From Rubripirellula lacrimiformis (GTDB taxonomy: Bacteria; Planctomycetota; Planctomycetia; Pirellulales; Pirellulaceae): a stretch of DNA of 64,000 nucleotides. The stretch is taken from assembly GCF_007741535.1 (NCBI RefSeq), contig NZ_CP036525.1:5642001-5706000 (forward strand). The letters are read 5' to 3'. This document shows, piece after piece, positions 34,829 to 44,180 of the stretch. The position numbers and the translations under genes were made by a program. A model generated the notes under the pieces. The model saw only the letters and a list, made by a program, of their open reading frames with translations. It was not told the origin of the DNA and searched no databases. Positions within the stretch are counted from its first letter, which is position 1, and the number at the start of each line of letters is the position of its first letter.

Positions 34829-36196
34829 ATGCGTTTTGCACCGGTCTGTTTTGTGATTTTTAGTCTGCTGTACGGGACCGCTGCCACAGGCCAAACGGTC
34901 GCGTCCGAAAAACCGGTCCAGCAGCGACGCTTCGAAATTCCAGCGACAAACGATGAAATGCCCGGTACCGGCCCGGTCCGGCGATACGATTGGATGAAGA
35001 ATCTATGGGATCAACGTCGATCCACGTTCGCCGATCGGGTCGAGCAAGACAAAGGTTCCATCGTCTTCTTCGGCGACTCGATCACCCAAGGATGGACGGA
35101 TGATTTCCGGGGCCGATTTGATGCGTTGAACACACCGGTGGCCAATCGCGGCATCAGCGGCGATACCACCCGCGGAATGCTGTACCGGATCCAGGGGGAT
35201 GTGCTAGATCTGGATCCCGCCGCTGTGGTGATGTTGATGGGCACCAACGATCTGGAAGAAAAGGCGGATGCGGACTCCGTCGCCGGAAACGTCGAGCGAA
35301 TCATTGGCCGACTGAACCAGCACAACTCCGAAATGCCAATCGTTCTGTGTTTGGTGATGCCAAGCAGCGAAACGAAATCCCGCTCGGCAAAGGACATCCA
35401 AGCGATCAACGCAAAGCTGTTAGATACCGTCCGCGGCAATCCCCAAGTGACCGTCGTTGACACATGGACTCTGTTCGCCGGTGCCAATGGGGACGCTAAG
35501 AAAGAAGAGTTCCCCGACCTGCTGCATCCGAACGCGATCGGATACGAAAAATGGACCGCAGCCTTGATGCCTCTATTTGCGACCCTGGGTTTCGTCGACG
35601 CATCGACCGAAGCCTTTCAGGTCGAAGACGGATTCACCAACCTGTTCAATGGCAAGGATCTAACCGGTTGGGGCTTTCGAACCACCCCCGCCAAGGCTCG
35701 CAAGGGCCGATCCAATTGGATCGCTCGCGATCCTTCGGTGACCTGGCCATTGGTCGAAAAAGACATTGCGCTGGATGGCATGACCGCCAGCCCCGACAAC
35801 CGGTTCCGAGCGATCGACGGACGATTGGTCGTGACGACTCCGCCCGAAGGACGCAAGATCCAGCAACTGTACACGACCCAAGATTTTGCGGGCGACTTTA
35901 CATTGAAGCTGGAATTTCGCGCCGGGGCCAATGCCGATAGTGGCGTTTTCCTATGCGGACATCAACTTCAGGTTCGCGACTTCCCGCTGGCCGGTCCCTA
36001 CAAGAAACTAAAAGACTTCCGCCCCTTCCAATGGAACGAATTGGTGGTCGTCGCACGCGATGGAAAAGCACGCTGCACCTGCAACGGCGAAGTGCTTGAA
36101 GATGAGTTTGATGTTCCGGCAAAGGGCCCCATTGGGCTGGAAGGTGACCGCGGACAGATCGAATATCGACGGATCCGGCTGCGAAACGATTCGTGA
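34829..36196 (+). CDS. Secreted SGNH/GDSL hydrolase fused to 3-keto-disaccharide hydrolase (DUF1080)
   Basis: 455 residues from ATG 34829, where a signal peptide begins (MRFAPVCFVIFSLLYGTAAT). Domain 1 (~60-260) is an SGNH esterase with IVFFGDSITQGWTDD (block I Ser), VANRGISGDTTRG, VVMLMGTNDLEE and LLHPNAIGYEKW (Asp-x-x-His in DLLH). Domain 2 (~275-455) is DUF1080/3-keto-disaccharide hydrolase: FTNLFNGKDLTGWGF, GDFTLKLEFRAGANADSGVF and WNELVVVARDGKARCTCNGE. Such fusions are frequent in planctomycetes and are thought to act on acetylated or keto-sugar polysaccharides. Its stop overlaps the next gene's GTG as GTGA. Confidence 0.9.
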   Translation: MRFAPVCFVIFSLLYGTAATGQTVASEKPVQQRRFEIPATNDEMPGTGPVRRYDWMKNLWDQRRSTFADRVEQDKGSIVFFGDSITQGWTDDFRGRFDALNTPVANRGISGDTTRGMLYRIQGDVLDLDPAAVVMLMGTNDLEEKADADSVAGNVERIIGRLNQHNSEMPIVLCLVMPSSETKSRSAKDIQAINAKLLDTVRGNPQVTVVDTWTLFAGANGDAKKEEFPDLLHPNAIGYEKWTAALMPLFATLGFVDASTEAFQVEDGFTNLFNGKDLTGWGFRTTPAKARKGRSNWIARDPSVTWPLVEKDIALDGMTASPDNRFRAIDGRLVVTTPPEGRKIQQLYTTQDFAGDFTLKLEFRAGANADSGVFLCGHQLQVRDFPLAGPYKKLKDFRPFQWNELVVVARDGKARCTCNGEVLEDEFDVPAKGPIGLEGDRGQIEYRRIRLRNDS

Positions 36197-37638
36197 ACCG
36201 CAGTCTTTTTAAAACCTGCCAAGGGGTTGCTCCGCTGCGACCTCGGTTGGCCGATTGGATGCAAGAATCGTTAGCACGTCCCGCTGTGCTTGTAGATCTG
36301 GTGCAGCGGCATGGATCCCCATTGCATCTGCATCAACCATCCCGAATGCGCGCCAACATCACGTCGTTGGCGGATGCGGCAAACAGCCGTGACGTTGATC
36401 TGCAAATCTATTTTGCCCACAAAGCCAACAAATGGTTGCCCTACGCTCAACAGGCTCGCCAGGCAGGCATTGGCATCGACGTTGCCAGTGCTGCAGAACT
36501 GCTAGCGGCGATCGAATCGGGATTCGCCGGATCGGACATTGCGGTCACCGCAGCCGTGAAGTCGACTGAACTGATCCGGCAAGCCATCGATGCTGGCGCG
36601 ACCATCGTCGTCGACAACGCCGATCAGTGGCAACGGATCACTGAATCCCTGATCGAGGATCCCCAAGCGACAGCCACGCTGGTACCGCGACTGCGTGGGT
36701 TCGCGCTGGATCACGGTCGGCACCGATCTCGGTTCGGATTCGCGGCCGATTCGGTGGTCAGCCAAATCGATCAAATGATGGCCGCATCTTCCGAATGCAC
36801 CGACCGGATCGTCATCAACGGATTGCACTTCCATTTCGACGGACACACCGCGATGGATCGCGTCGCGGCGATTCTGCAATCGATCGTCATTGCAAAGCAG
36901 CTTCGCCAGTCCGGTCACCGGATCGAATCGATTGATATCGGGGGCGGATTTCCCGTCCAGTACCTTCAGCGAGAGGAAGACTGGATCGAATTCCATCGCC
37001 GAATGGATCAGTCTCTGGGTTGTGTCGCCGCAGATGCCTGCACCGAACCGGTTCTGATGGATGGCCAGTCGTACGGCCGAACGCGAGTGAGTGATTCGAA
37101 TTCAATGGTTCAGACCCAGCGAAACTACCCGACATGGCAACCCCAAGGTGCGGCGGAGTACCTAGGCCGGATCCTGGACACGCCTGGCCTGTGTGCGAGA
37201 TTGCGACAGGCTGGACTGACACTTCGATGCCAGCCCGGACGCGCGCTGTTGGCTGACTGTGGAATGACGATCGCGCGAGTGGACAGTGTCGTTGATGACC
37301 ACAGCTCTGACCCGGCCGGCCGTAACGAACGCAGGCGCAACGTGATCGTCAATCTGGAAATGAATCGCACCAACTGTTCGACAACGTCCGTGGATTTCGC
37401 AGTCGATCCCATCTTGTTGACCGTCGGACGGGGCGAGCGGTCCGAACGGTCACAGGGTGTGTTGGCGGGCTGCTACTGCGCCGAGGACGATTACATCACA
37501 CCGCGGCGATTCTGCTTTACGCCCTCGCCCGTGCCGGGTGACTTATTCGTCTTCCCCAACACCGCCGCCTACCAAATGCATTTCCAAGAATCCGGTGCCC
37601 ACCAAATGCCATTGCCCCGAAACATTGCATCGGATTGA
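36193..37638 (+). CDS. Y4yA-family PLP-dependent decarboxylase-like enzyme
   Basis: 481 residues with a GTG start that overlaps the preceding stop by 4 nt. It has the fold-type III (ornithine/diaminopimelate decarboxylase) pattern: YFAHKANKWLPYAQQARQAG (PLP lysine in AHKAN), GIGIDVASAAELLAAI, LHFHFDGHTAMDR, SIDIGGGFPVQY, LRCQPGRALLADCG and GCYCAEDDYITPR, with a VFPNTAAYQMHF end. These features match the Y4yA group, whose substrate is unknown. Coupling with the secreted hydrolase is unusual and gives no clear pathway. Confidence 0.83.
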   Translation: MNRSLFKTCQGVAPLRPRLADWMQESLARPAVLVDLVQRHGSPLHLHQPSRMRANITSLADAANSRDVDLQIYFAHKANKWLPYAQQARQAGIGIDVASAAELLAAIESGFAGSDIAVTAAVKSTELIRQAIDAGATIVVDNADQWQRITESLIEDPQATATLVPRLRGFALDHGRHRSRFGFAADSVVSQIDQMMAASSECTDRIVINGLHFHFDGHTAMDRVAAILQSIVIAKQLRQSGHRIESIDIGGGFPVQYLQREEDWIEFHRRMDQSLGCVAADACTEPVLMDGQSYGRTRVSDSNSMVQTQRNYPTWQPQGAAEYLGRILDTPGLCARLRQAGLTLRCQPGRALLADCGMTIARVDSVVDDHSSDPAGRNERRRNVIVNLEMNRTNCSTTSVDFAVDPILLTVGRGERSERSQGVLAGCYCAEDDYITPRRFCFTPSPVPGDLFVFPNTAAYQMHFQESGAHQMPLPRNIASD

Positions 37639-37760
37639 AAAACGTGCTGGGAATGAACACCGTGCTGGCACCATGGATGCGATCGCATCGGCAACGCACA
37701 GGAAATATCTGTCGTAGTGGGATTCGCCAGAATTCCTGACACTGATCGATCGTACATTGC

Positions 37761-39131
37761 TTATTCGGCATCACGTTTTAATTTGCGATAGATCGTTTTG
37801 CGGTCCAGTCCCAAGATACGAGCCGCCTGTGATTGGTTTCCACCGGTCGCTTCGATGACGTGGTTGATGTATCGCTGTTCCAGTTCCTCCATCGACACCA
37901 ATTCGGTGGGGTCCAGCCCACCGATCACGATCGTGCCGCCACGAAAGTTCTGGATTTTTTCTGGCAGGTCCTCGATCGTAATCTTGTCGTACCGAGTCAG
38001 GGCGACCGCACGTTCCATCACATTTCGCAATTCACGGACGTTGCCGGGCCACGAGTAGCCAAGCAGCTTTTCGGCGACGCCGTCGGCGAGCCCAGTCACC
38101 GGCTTGTTCTCGTTGGTGGCAAACTGCTTCAGAAAATGCTCGGCCAGACGCAGGATGTCGGTACCGCGTGACCTTAGCGGGGGCAGTTCCAAACCAATGA
38201 CATTGATCCGATAATACAGGTCTTCGCGAAACCGCCCTTCGGCAACGGCCGTTTCCAGGTCGCGATTGGTGGCCGCCAGCACGCGAACATCAAACCGCGA
38301 TTCCTTGTCGCTGCCGACCGGGCGAACCTTTCGTTCTTCCAGAGCGCGCAGCAGTTTGGCCTGCATCGAAATCGGCATCTCGCCCATCTCGTCCAACAGC
38401 AGCGTGCCACCGTCGGCTTCGACGAACAACCCACGTCGTTCGCCCCTGGCATCGGTGAACGCGCCTTTCACGTGACCAAACAGTTCGCTTTCAAGCAAAG
38501 TTTCCGTCAACGCCGCGCAGTTCACCGCCACGAACGGTTGGTTGGATCGGCGGCTGCCCGCATGAATCGACCTAGCAACCACCTCTTTGCCGGTCCCGCT
38601 TTCGCCGGTGATCAACACCGAAGCGTCCGAAGCAGCCACCTGGGACAATTGACCATACAAGGTGCGCATCGCAGGGCTCTGGCCTAGTACTTCGCCGAAC
38701 GACGATGTCGATTCCTGGTTCAATTCCAACAACCGAACCTGTTGTGTCAGTTGGCGGTGCTGGATCGCGCGTCCCAGTGTGATCGACAACAAATCCATTT
38801 CGATCGGTTTGGTGATAAAGTCGTAGGCGCCTGCGCGCATGGCCGCGACGGCCGTTTCTAGAGTCCCGAACGCGGTCATCACGATCACCGGGATGTCGGG
38901 GCGTAACGCATTGATCTGAGCACAGAATTCCAGACCGGTCGTGCCCGGCATTCGAACATCGGTCAAGATCACGTCAAAGTTCTCTTGATGCAACGCTTCG
39001 ATCGCATCGGCCGCCGACGTAAACCACCGGCTCGCGATCCCACGCAGCCGCAAATCGGTTTCAATCAGCTCGCACATGTTGCGTTCGTCATCGACGATAA
39101 GAACTTGTGGCTTCGAATCTTTCGAACTCAT
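37761..39131 (-). CDS. Sigma-54-dependent response regulator (NtrC/ZraR family)
   Basis: 456 residues: receiver domain 1-125 with phospho-acceptor D58 ([13 protein letters not shown]), AAA+ domain ~145-380 with Walker A GESGTGKE, the sigma-54 loop, Walker [13 protein letters not shown] and R-finger region, and a Fis-type helix-turn-helix at the end ([20 protein letters not shown]). The canonical GAFTGA loop reads GAFTDA, a natural variant in this family. It activates sigma-54 promoters when phosphorylated by the kinase whose gene overlaps it by 4 nt. A -24/-12 promoter lies upstream of the neighbouring protease gene. Confidence 0.94.
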   Translation of the reverse strand: MSSKDSKPQVLIVDDERNMCELIETDLRLRGIASRWFTSAADAIEALHQENFDVILTDVRMPGTTGLEFCAQINALRPDIPVIVMTAFGTLETAVAAMRAGAYDFITKPIEMDLLSITLGRAIQHRQLTQQVRLLELNQESTSSFGEVLGQSPAMRTLYGQLSQVAASDASVLITGESGTGKEVVARSIHAGSRRSNQPFVAVNCAALTETLLESELFGHVKGAFTDARGERRGLFVEADGGTLLLDEMGEMPISMQAKLLRALEERKVRPVGSDKESRFDVRVLAATNRDLETAVAEGRFREDLYYRINVIGLELPPLRSRGTDILRLAEHFLKQFATNENKPVTGLADGVAEKLLGYSWPGNVRELRNVMERAVALTRYDKITIEDLPEKIQNFRGGTIVIGGLDPTELVSMEELEQRYINHVIEATGGNQSQAARILGLDRKTIYRKLKRDAE

Positions 39132-40510
39132 GACGCCTCCGAGACGTTGACGTGTGCTGGTAAGGTGACGCGGAACGTGGTCCCACGCTCGGGATGACTT
39201 TCAACGTGAATGTCGCCCCCATGTTCTCGCACGATTCCATAGGCGATGGAAAGCCCCAGACCGGTCCCCTGCCCAACGTCCTTGGTGGTGAAGAACGGTT
39301 CAAAAATATGCGGCAGCGATTCTTGGGCGATCCCTTCGCCAGTATCGGCAACCGTCAGTGTGATGGGGCCATCATCCGACGATTGATCCAGAACGACCGT
39401 CAGCGTCCCGCCATCGGGCATCGCCGCAATCGCATTGGTGATCAGGTTGGTCATCACTTGCTGCATCTGAGCGGCGTCGGCGCGAGTCGACACGGTGGGT
39501 TTGCAAGCTTGAAAATCAAGCTCGACGCCAGCATGTTCGGCCAACGATCGAGTCAGGTCGCAGGTGGTTTTTACCACTTGCACCAAATCCACGACTTCAT
39601 GGGGGGAAGGTTTCTGGCGGGCAAAGTCCATCAATTGGCGGATGATCCCCGTCATCCGCTCGGCCTCGCTGTGAATCGTTTGGGCGCTGGAACGAATTTC
39701 TTCGTCCGACAGTTTTCCGCTGGCAATCAAACCTGCCCGCCCCGACACCACGTTCAGCGGCGTCCCCAGTTCGTGAGCCATGCCGGCCGCCAACGTCCCG
39801 ATCGTCCCCAATCGGTCGGCGTGCCGAATCGTATCACGCTGTTGGCTAATCCGATGGCTCATCTGACTGATGGCAAGCGCCAAACGTCCCAATTCATCAT
39901 GGCTGTTCAATACCGGCTGTTGGTCCAACTTGCCATCACCGATTTGATTGACTTGTCCGATCAGCTTCGCCAAAGGCTTTCCAACCAATTGCACACCCCC
40001 ACAGTAAATCACGATCGCAGAAAACGCGGCCACACCGATCAGAGACAGGACCGAAGTCAACATCGACTGACGTACAAATTCGTCCGGCCCATTCATGGGT
40101 TCGGCAATTTCAACTGCCCCGGACGCATCCTCGCCAAGCGTGATCGGTACGTAGGAATAGGCTGTTCGAGTGCCGTCGGCATCCGTGATCGACACGCTGG
40201 ACATCTGACGCGATGTGACTTTGGTCTTGGCGTCGGGCGATGCAACTTCCTGGCCATCGATCCATCGCACTTCAGGACCGTTGATCTTTTGAGTCGATAT
40301 TTCCAGCGCCTGCCGAATCGTCACCCGACCACCCTCCTGATACGCCGTCTGGATTGCTGGTGCCAGGGCCTGGGCCAAGTCCAAGGCATGAGATTGTCGA
40401 CGTTGTTCTTCCCAGTCGTGCTGGCGGCGAATCGTTTGCCAGGCGAACAGGGACACGATCGCCAGCACTCCGACCAGGAACACGAGAATCAATTTGGCGG
40501 CTAACTTCAT
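39128..40510 (-). CDS. Membrane sensor histidine kinase (NtrB/ZraS-like)
   Basis: 460 residues from ATG 40510 (the extension to 40552 lacks a signal). Two helices (residues ~5-24 and ~155-180) enclose a periplasmic sensor domain of ~130 residues; HAMP follows, then the DHp helix with [20 protein letters not shown] (phosphorylated His) and an HATPase domain with [37 protein letters not shown]. It would sense an envelope signal and phosphorylate the response regulator. It overlaps that gene (ATGA) and lies 147 nt downstream of htrA. Confidence 0.92.
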   Translation of the reverse strand: MKLAAKLILVFLVGVLAIVSLFAWQTIRRQHDWEEQRRQSHALDLAQALAPAIQTAYQEGGRVTIRQALEISTQKINGPEVRWIDGQEVASPDAKTKVTSRQMSSVSITDADGTRTAYSYVPITLGEDASGAVEIAEPMNGPDEFVRQSMLTSVLSLIGVAAFSAIVIYCGGVQLVGKPLAKLIGQVNQIGDGKLDQQPVLNSHDELGRLALAISQMSHRISQQRDTIRHADRLGTIGTLAAGMAHELGTPLNVVSGRAGLIASGKLSDEEIRSSAQTIHSEAERMTGIIRQLMDFARQKPSPHEVVDLVQVVKTTCDLTRSLAEHAGVELDFQACKPTVSTRADAAQMQQVMTNLITNAIAAMPDGGTLTVVLDQSSDDGPITLTVADTGEGIAQESLPHIFEPFFTTKDVGQGTGLGLSIAYGIVREHGGDIHVESHPERGTTFRVTLPAHVNVSEAS

Positions 40511-40657
40511 GCGAACGAGTTCGATCGAGAAACGGAAAAGAGAAACGGCCAATATCCATTCTAAACGGACATCGGCCGCCCTACGTCCCCAGCGGCCAAC
40601 CGGTTGCCCGATTGCCGCTGGAAATCAGTTGTCAGTCGCCTCGTTGGCGACATGGCT

Positions 40658-42214
40658 TTACTTCGCAACCACGACAAAACGCGATCCAGCGTCGCTGCGT
40701 ACCAGCAACAGCACCGATCCATCGGTATCAGCCGCAAGCGCCTTTTCAAAATCCTCGGCTGTGGCCACGTTCTCTCGGTTGACCTGGGCAATCACCATGC
40801 CTGGTTCCAGCCCCGCTTCTGCGGCCGGGCTTTCATCCTGGACGCTGGTGATCACGACACCCACCTGATCTTCCATATCAAGTTGCTTGGCAACGTCTGC
40901 GGTCAGAGATCGGATTTCGACCCCCAATGACTTCATCTTCACGCCCTCGACGGGTTTCGACGAAGTTTTGGCCGCAAAGGTATCGGGAGCCGATTCACCA
41001 ACGTAGGACAACTGGATCGATTTGCCATCTCGGATGACATCGACCGTCAGTTCGGTCCCCGATTTGGACCGTTCGACAGCAAGCTGTAATTGTTGCGGAG
41101 TGGTGACGCTTTGACCGCCAAAGCGGACAATCACGTCGCCAGTTTTGAACCCAGCTTTGGCCGCAGGTGTTTCAGGAAACACTTGGTTGATTGCCACACC
41201 GCTTTTCGGTGCCACCCCCAACTGGGATGCCAGTTCGTAGTTGACCGGTTGGATACTGACCCCCAAATACGATCGGTTGACGTGACCGGACGATACCAAT
41301 TGACCGCTGACCCAACTTGCTAGATTCGAAGGGACAGCAAATCCGACACCGTTATTGCCACCGCCGCGTGATGAGATCGCAGTGTTGATACCGATGATCT
41401 CGCCCTTCAGGTTCACCAAAGGCCCGCCGCTGTTGCCTGGGTTGATCGCGGCATCGGTTTGGATAAAGTTTTCGCGGTCGGTGATCCCGATGCCACGATT
41501 CTTTGCACTGACGATGCCGGTGGTCACCGTGCCTTCGAGCCCGAATGGCTGCCCCAGCGCGACGACCCAATCGCCGACTTCCATCGAATCACTGTCGCCG
41601 ATCTTGGCCGCCACCAAACTGGAATCGCCCTGAAAGCGAACCACGGCGATGTCGGTCTGAGGATCGGTAAGCACTTCGGTGGCTTCGAATTCACGGCCAT
41701 CATGCGTTTTGATGATGACCTTGCCACCACCGGCGACCACGTGGTTGTTGGTCAACACGATGCCAGCGGAATCGATGATCACACCGGATCCGATCCCACC
41801 CTGCGAACGTGGACTCTGTTGCGGCACTCCGTTTGGAAACATCTGGTCCAACGGCATGCCTTCAAAAGGGGTGCCCTTGAACGGGTTGGCACCGGGGGCT
41901 TGGCCCCGTCTGGGCTTGTTTGCCGTGGCTTGCCAAGAATCATCCGGACGATTCTCGATTGCAACGACCGCTGGAAGCACATGGCTTGCCACATTTCGGA
42001 ATGCATCGGAGAGTGCATTTGCTACATCCAGTGATTCCGGTGCAAGCACCTGAGGGCTACTGGAGTGCATCGTCTTGGCCGGTGCGTTGGTGGCCACCGT
42101 CGTCTTGACAGGCGTCGTAGTCGATGGTGTCGCTGCGGTCAGCAACCCGACGCTGCCGACGGTCAAAGGAGCGGCAACTAACGCGGCGAATAATTTGGAT
42201 CTTGATCGTTTCAT
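40658..42214 (-). CDS. DegP/HtrA-type periplasmic serine protease
   Basis: 518 residues from the ATG at 42214, which has AGGA at 8-nt spacing; the longer frame to 42373 lacks one. A signal peptide or anchor is followed by a trypsin-like domain with triad H158 (VLTNNHVVAG), D188 (TDIAVVRF) and S262 (NPGNSGGPLV). Two PDZ domains follow: GVSIQPVNYELASQLGVAPK and, near the C-terminus, LGVEIRSLTADVAKQLDMED. It degrades or refolds damaged proteins in the periplasm. The upstream sigma-54 promoter and downstream two-component genes suggest stress-regulated expression. Confidence 0.94.
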   Translation of the reverse strand: MKRSRSKLFAALVAAPLTVGSVGLLTAATPSTTTPVKTTVATNAPAKTMHSSSPQVLAPESLDVANALSDAFRNVASHVLPAVVAIENRPDDSWQATANKPRRGQAPGANPFKGTPFEGMPLDQMFPNGVPQQSPRSQGGIGSGVIIDSAGIVLTNNHVVAGGGKVIIKTHDGREFEATEVLTDPQTDIAVVRFQGDSSLVAAKIGDSDSMEVGDWVVALGQPFGLEGTVTTGIVSAKNRGIGITDRENFIQTDAAINPGNSGGPLVNLKGEIIGINTAISSRGGGNNGVGFAVPSNLASWVSGQLVSSGHVNRSYLGVSIQPVNYELASQLGVAPKSGVAINQVFPETPAAKAGFKTGDVIVRFGGQSVTTPQQLQLAVERSKSGTELTVDVIRDGKSIQLSYVGESAPDTFAAKTSSKPVEGVKMKSLGVEIRSLTADVAKQLDMEDQVGVVITSVQDESPAAEAGLEPGMVIAQVNRENVATAEDFEKALAADTDGSVLLLVRSDAGSRFVVVAK

Positions 42215-42283
42215 GTTTAACATCCTGAACATTGAATTGTTTGATAAGCAATGTGCCGTAACCTTCGGCGACGGACCGACTAA

Positions 42284-42300
42284 ATGCACACTGCGTGCCA
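42284..42300 (-). promoter_or_regulatory. Sigma-54 (-24/-12) promoter of htrA
   Basis: Minus-strand sequence TGGCACGCAGTGTGCAT matches the sigma-54 consensus TGGCACG-N4-TTGCA in nearly all informative positions, with exactly ten bases between the GG and GC pairs. Transcription would start near 42274, about 60 nt before the htrA ATG. The neighbouring regulator has a sigma-54 interaction domain. Confidence 0.75.
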
Positions 42301-42318
42301 TCACCCAAAACAACGCCA

Positions 42319-42331
42319 AAACACTGTGTTT
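42319..42331. promoter_or_regulatory. Candidate operator palindrome upstream of htrA
   Basis: AAACAC-T-GTGTTT is a perfect 6-bp inverted repeat 19 bp upstream of the -24 element. It could be a Fis-type binding site for the adjacent response regulator, though activator sites are usually further upstream. Only one copy is seen. Confidence 0.35.
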
Positions 42332-42455
42332 CGCGAGGCGAATGCGATTGACAGGAAACAATCCACGTGGCAAGACGCCCTACCGAGGCAAGATGCCCCA
42401 ACCGTATCAGCATTGAAGGGTGATGAGTTGATGGCTGGGGCTAGAGGCTGTTCTT

Positions 42456-42525
42456 GGGGAAGGGGAAGTGGGGAAGAAGGCAGGTGGGGGAGAAGAGATG
42501 TGGGGAAGAAGAGATGTGGGGGAGA
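42456..42525 (+). other. Purine-rich, G-run tract
   Basis: Repeated GGGGAAG and GGGGGAGAAG units (several runs of four to five G) on the plus strand, which could form a G-quadruplex or be a slipped A/G repeat. It lies about 240 bp upstream of htrA. No coding frame is credible. Confidence 0.5.
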
Positions 42526-42528
42526 AGG

Positions 42529-42670
42529 CAAGTTCGAGTTCGAGTTTAAGTTCGAGTTTAAGTTTTCAAGCCGCTTTTTGGTCCGCAACTTGAACTTGAA
42601 CTTGAACTTGAACTTGAACTTGAACTTGAACTTGAACTTGAACTTGAACTTGAACTTGAACTCGAACTCG
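42529..42670. repeat. Inverted hexamer microsatellite arms forming a long hairpin
   Basis: Left arm (42529-42567) repeats (A/G)AGTT(C/T); after a ~20-bp loop the right arm (42587-42670) is CTTGAA about twelve times then CTCGAA. The arms are reverse complements, so ~35 bp can pair. The frames made of LNLNLN are simple-repeat artefacts. Confidence 0.85.
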
Positions 42671-42780
42671 GGTTCTCCAGCCGACTCGACCGTGACGGAC
42701 GACTGCCGCCGCCTGCGAAGAGGCGATCCGCGTGATCCCAGATGGAATCACTTGGGGGCGGTTCGGTCCCATAGTAAGAA

Positions 42781-42815
42781 AAGTTCGAGTTTAAGTTCGA
42801 GTTCGAGTTTAAGTT
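42781..42815. repeat. GAGTTC/AAGTTC hexamer repeat
   Basis: About six hexamers (AAGTTC, GAGTTT, AAGTTC, GAGTTC, GAGTTT, AAGTT) near the end of the nhaD-like gene, same family as 42529-42670 and 55021-55056. The rest of 42671-42868 shows no gene. Confidence 0.75.
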
Positions 42816-42868
42816 ATCGAACTGTGCGCCCGCCTTGAACTCGTCCTCGAATCAGCCCCGTCACGCGA

Positions 42869-43921
42869 TCAGATCGAAAGAGTCGCGACTACCACAGCGG
42901 CACCCGCGAAGTAGCCGACCACGGCCCAGCCGGTGATGTGCTTCACGTACCACACGAAATCGACCGTCTCGATCCCCATCGCTGCGACTCCGGCGGCAGA
43001 TCCGATGATCAGACAGCTGCCCCCGGTGCCAGCGCAGTAGGCCAATAGCATCCAAAATGGATCGTTCGTCGGCATCTGATACATCTCTAGACCGGCGGCC
43101 ACTAGCGGGACGTTGTCGACCACCGAAGACACCAGTCCGATGACGATGGCGACGACATCTCGGTTCTGAACGCTGTGGTCCAACCACAGTGCGGTCGATG
43201 TCAACCACCCGGTTGCGCTGAGCGCACCGACGGCAAGCAGTGCAACCACCCCCAGAATCAAGAACAACCAACGGTGCCAGGGCTGGATATCGCTAGCGAC
43301 TTTCTGAACCGGTGGTTTCAGCGAAAGCTGTCCCGGCATTCGGATCGAAAACCCAACCAGAGGAACCAGAAAACACACCAAGCTCCCCCAAAACAGTTCT
43401 TGCATCACCGGGACCGTTTCGATCTTGTGCTTGATCCACAGCATGGTGGTGGTCACGTCGCCAATCACGGTCCAGGCACCGCCCGCGTTTGCGGCGATCA
43501 CAATCAACCCGATGAACCGCAACCTATCCTCGCGATCGTGGATCAGTTTGCGTAGCAACGACACCATCACGATCGTGGTTGTCAGGTTGTCTAGGATTGC
43601 AGACATAAAGAACGTCAAAAAGCCAACCGTCCACAACAGACTTCGTTTGTTCGTCGTCTGAATACGATCAGTGATCAGCGAGAACGATTCATGCGAATCG
43701 ACCCGTTCAACGATGGTCATCGCCCCCATCAAGAAAAACAACTTCTCGAACGAGCGTCTCTGCATTTGCCGGCAAAACGCTGCGTCATCTTCAATCCAGC
43801 ATTTCACAATTGCGTTGCGCCATCGATGCGCCGGCAATTGGTCCTTGTGCCCAGGGTGCAAATTGCTGCACCTGACCATGCAAAGATCTGCGTTGATGTT
43901 TCTCGCATGCCCTGGACACAA
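42869..43921 (-). CDS. nhaD: NhaD-type Na+/H+ antiporter, N-terminally truncated
   Basis: 350 residues as an open frame, against roughly 410-480 for NhaD. From residue ~57 it matches well: EKLFFLMGAMTIVERVDSHE, RSLLWTVGFLTFFMSAILDN then LTTTIVMVSLLRKL, ANAGGAWTVIGDVTTTMLW and VIGLVSSVVDNVPLVAAGLE. The first ~55 residues (Cys-, His- and Arg-rich) do not resemble the hydrophobic N-terminal helices of NhaD, and no frame upstream restores them. So the N-terminal two to three helices appear lost; start is uncertain, anywhere up to about 43753. It may be a decaying gene or an assembly-independent true truncation. Confidence 0.75.
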   Translation of the reverse strand: MCPGHARNINADLCMVRCSNLHPGHKDQLPAHRWRNAIVKCWIEDDAAFCRQMQRRSFEKLFFLMGAMTIVERVDSHESFSLITDRIQTTNKRSLLWTVGFLTFFMSAILDNLTTTIVMVSLLRKLIHDREDRLRFIGLIVIAANAGGAWTVIGDVTTTMLWIKHKIETVPVMQELFWGSLVCFLVPLVGFSIRMPGQLSLKPPVQKVASDIQPWHRWLFLILGVVALLAVGALSATGWLTSTALWLDHSVQNRDVVAIVIGLVSSVVDNVPLVAAGLEMYQMPTNDPFWMLLAYCAGTGGSCLIIGSAAGVAAMGIETVDFVWYVKHITGWAVVGYFAGAAVVVATLSI

Positions 43922-44180
43922 GCACGATTTCCCCCGAACGCAGTGACCGAATGAGCGTTAGTCGTCCGTGATCGGATCGACCGTTATCGTGCGAATTGCG
44001 GTCTCAATCGCGTCTTGCCCTCGATCCCTGATCGATCCGTCCCACGCCAAGGCCAAGATCGCGGCATCCCGTTGGCACGACGGATGCAATGGGGATGGTC
44101 CTGCAAACTGAAACGTCAGGCACCACTACATCCAACGGTGTCTGGACCGACGGATTTCAAATCATGAAAGGAACATCACC

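Noticed and set aside
37655-37675. TGGCAC and GC pair resembling a sigma-54 promoter on the plus strand
   Set aside because: It is downstream of the Y4yA gene with no plus-strand gene following, and the -12 half is poor.
39194-40504. 436-residue open frame on the plus strand
   Set aside because: Antisense to the histidine kinase gene; the kinase motifs prove the minus frame.
42284-42838. Open frame of LNLNLN and FEFKFEF repeats on the plus strand
   Set aside because: It is the translation of the hexamer microsatellite; no domain, no ribosome-binding site, overlapping the htrA promoter region.
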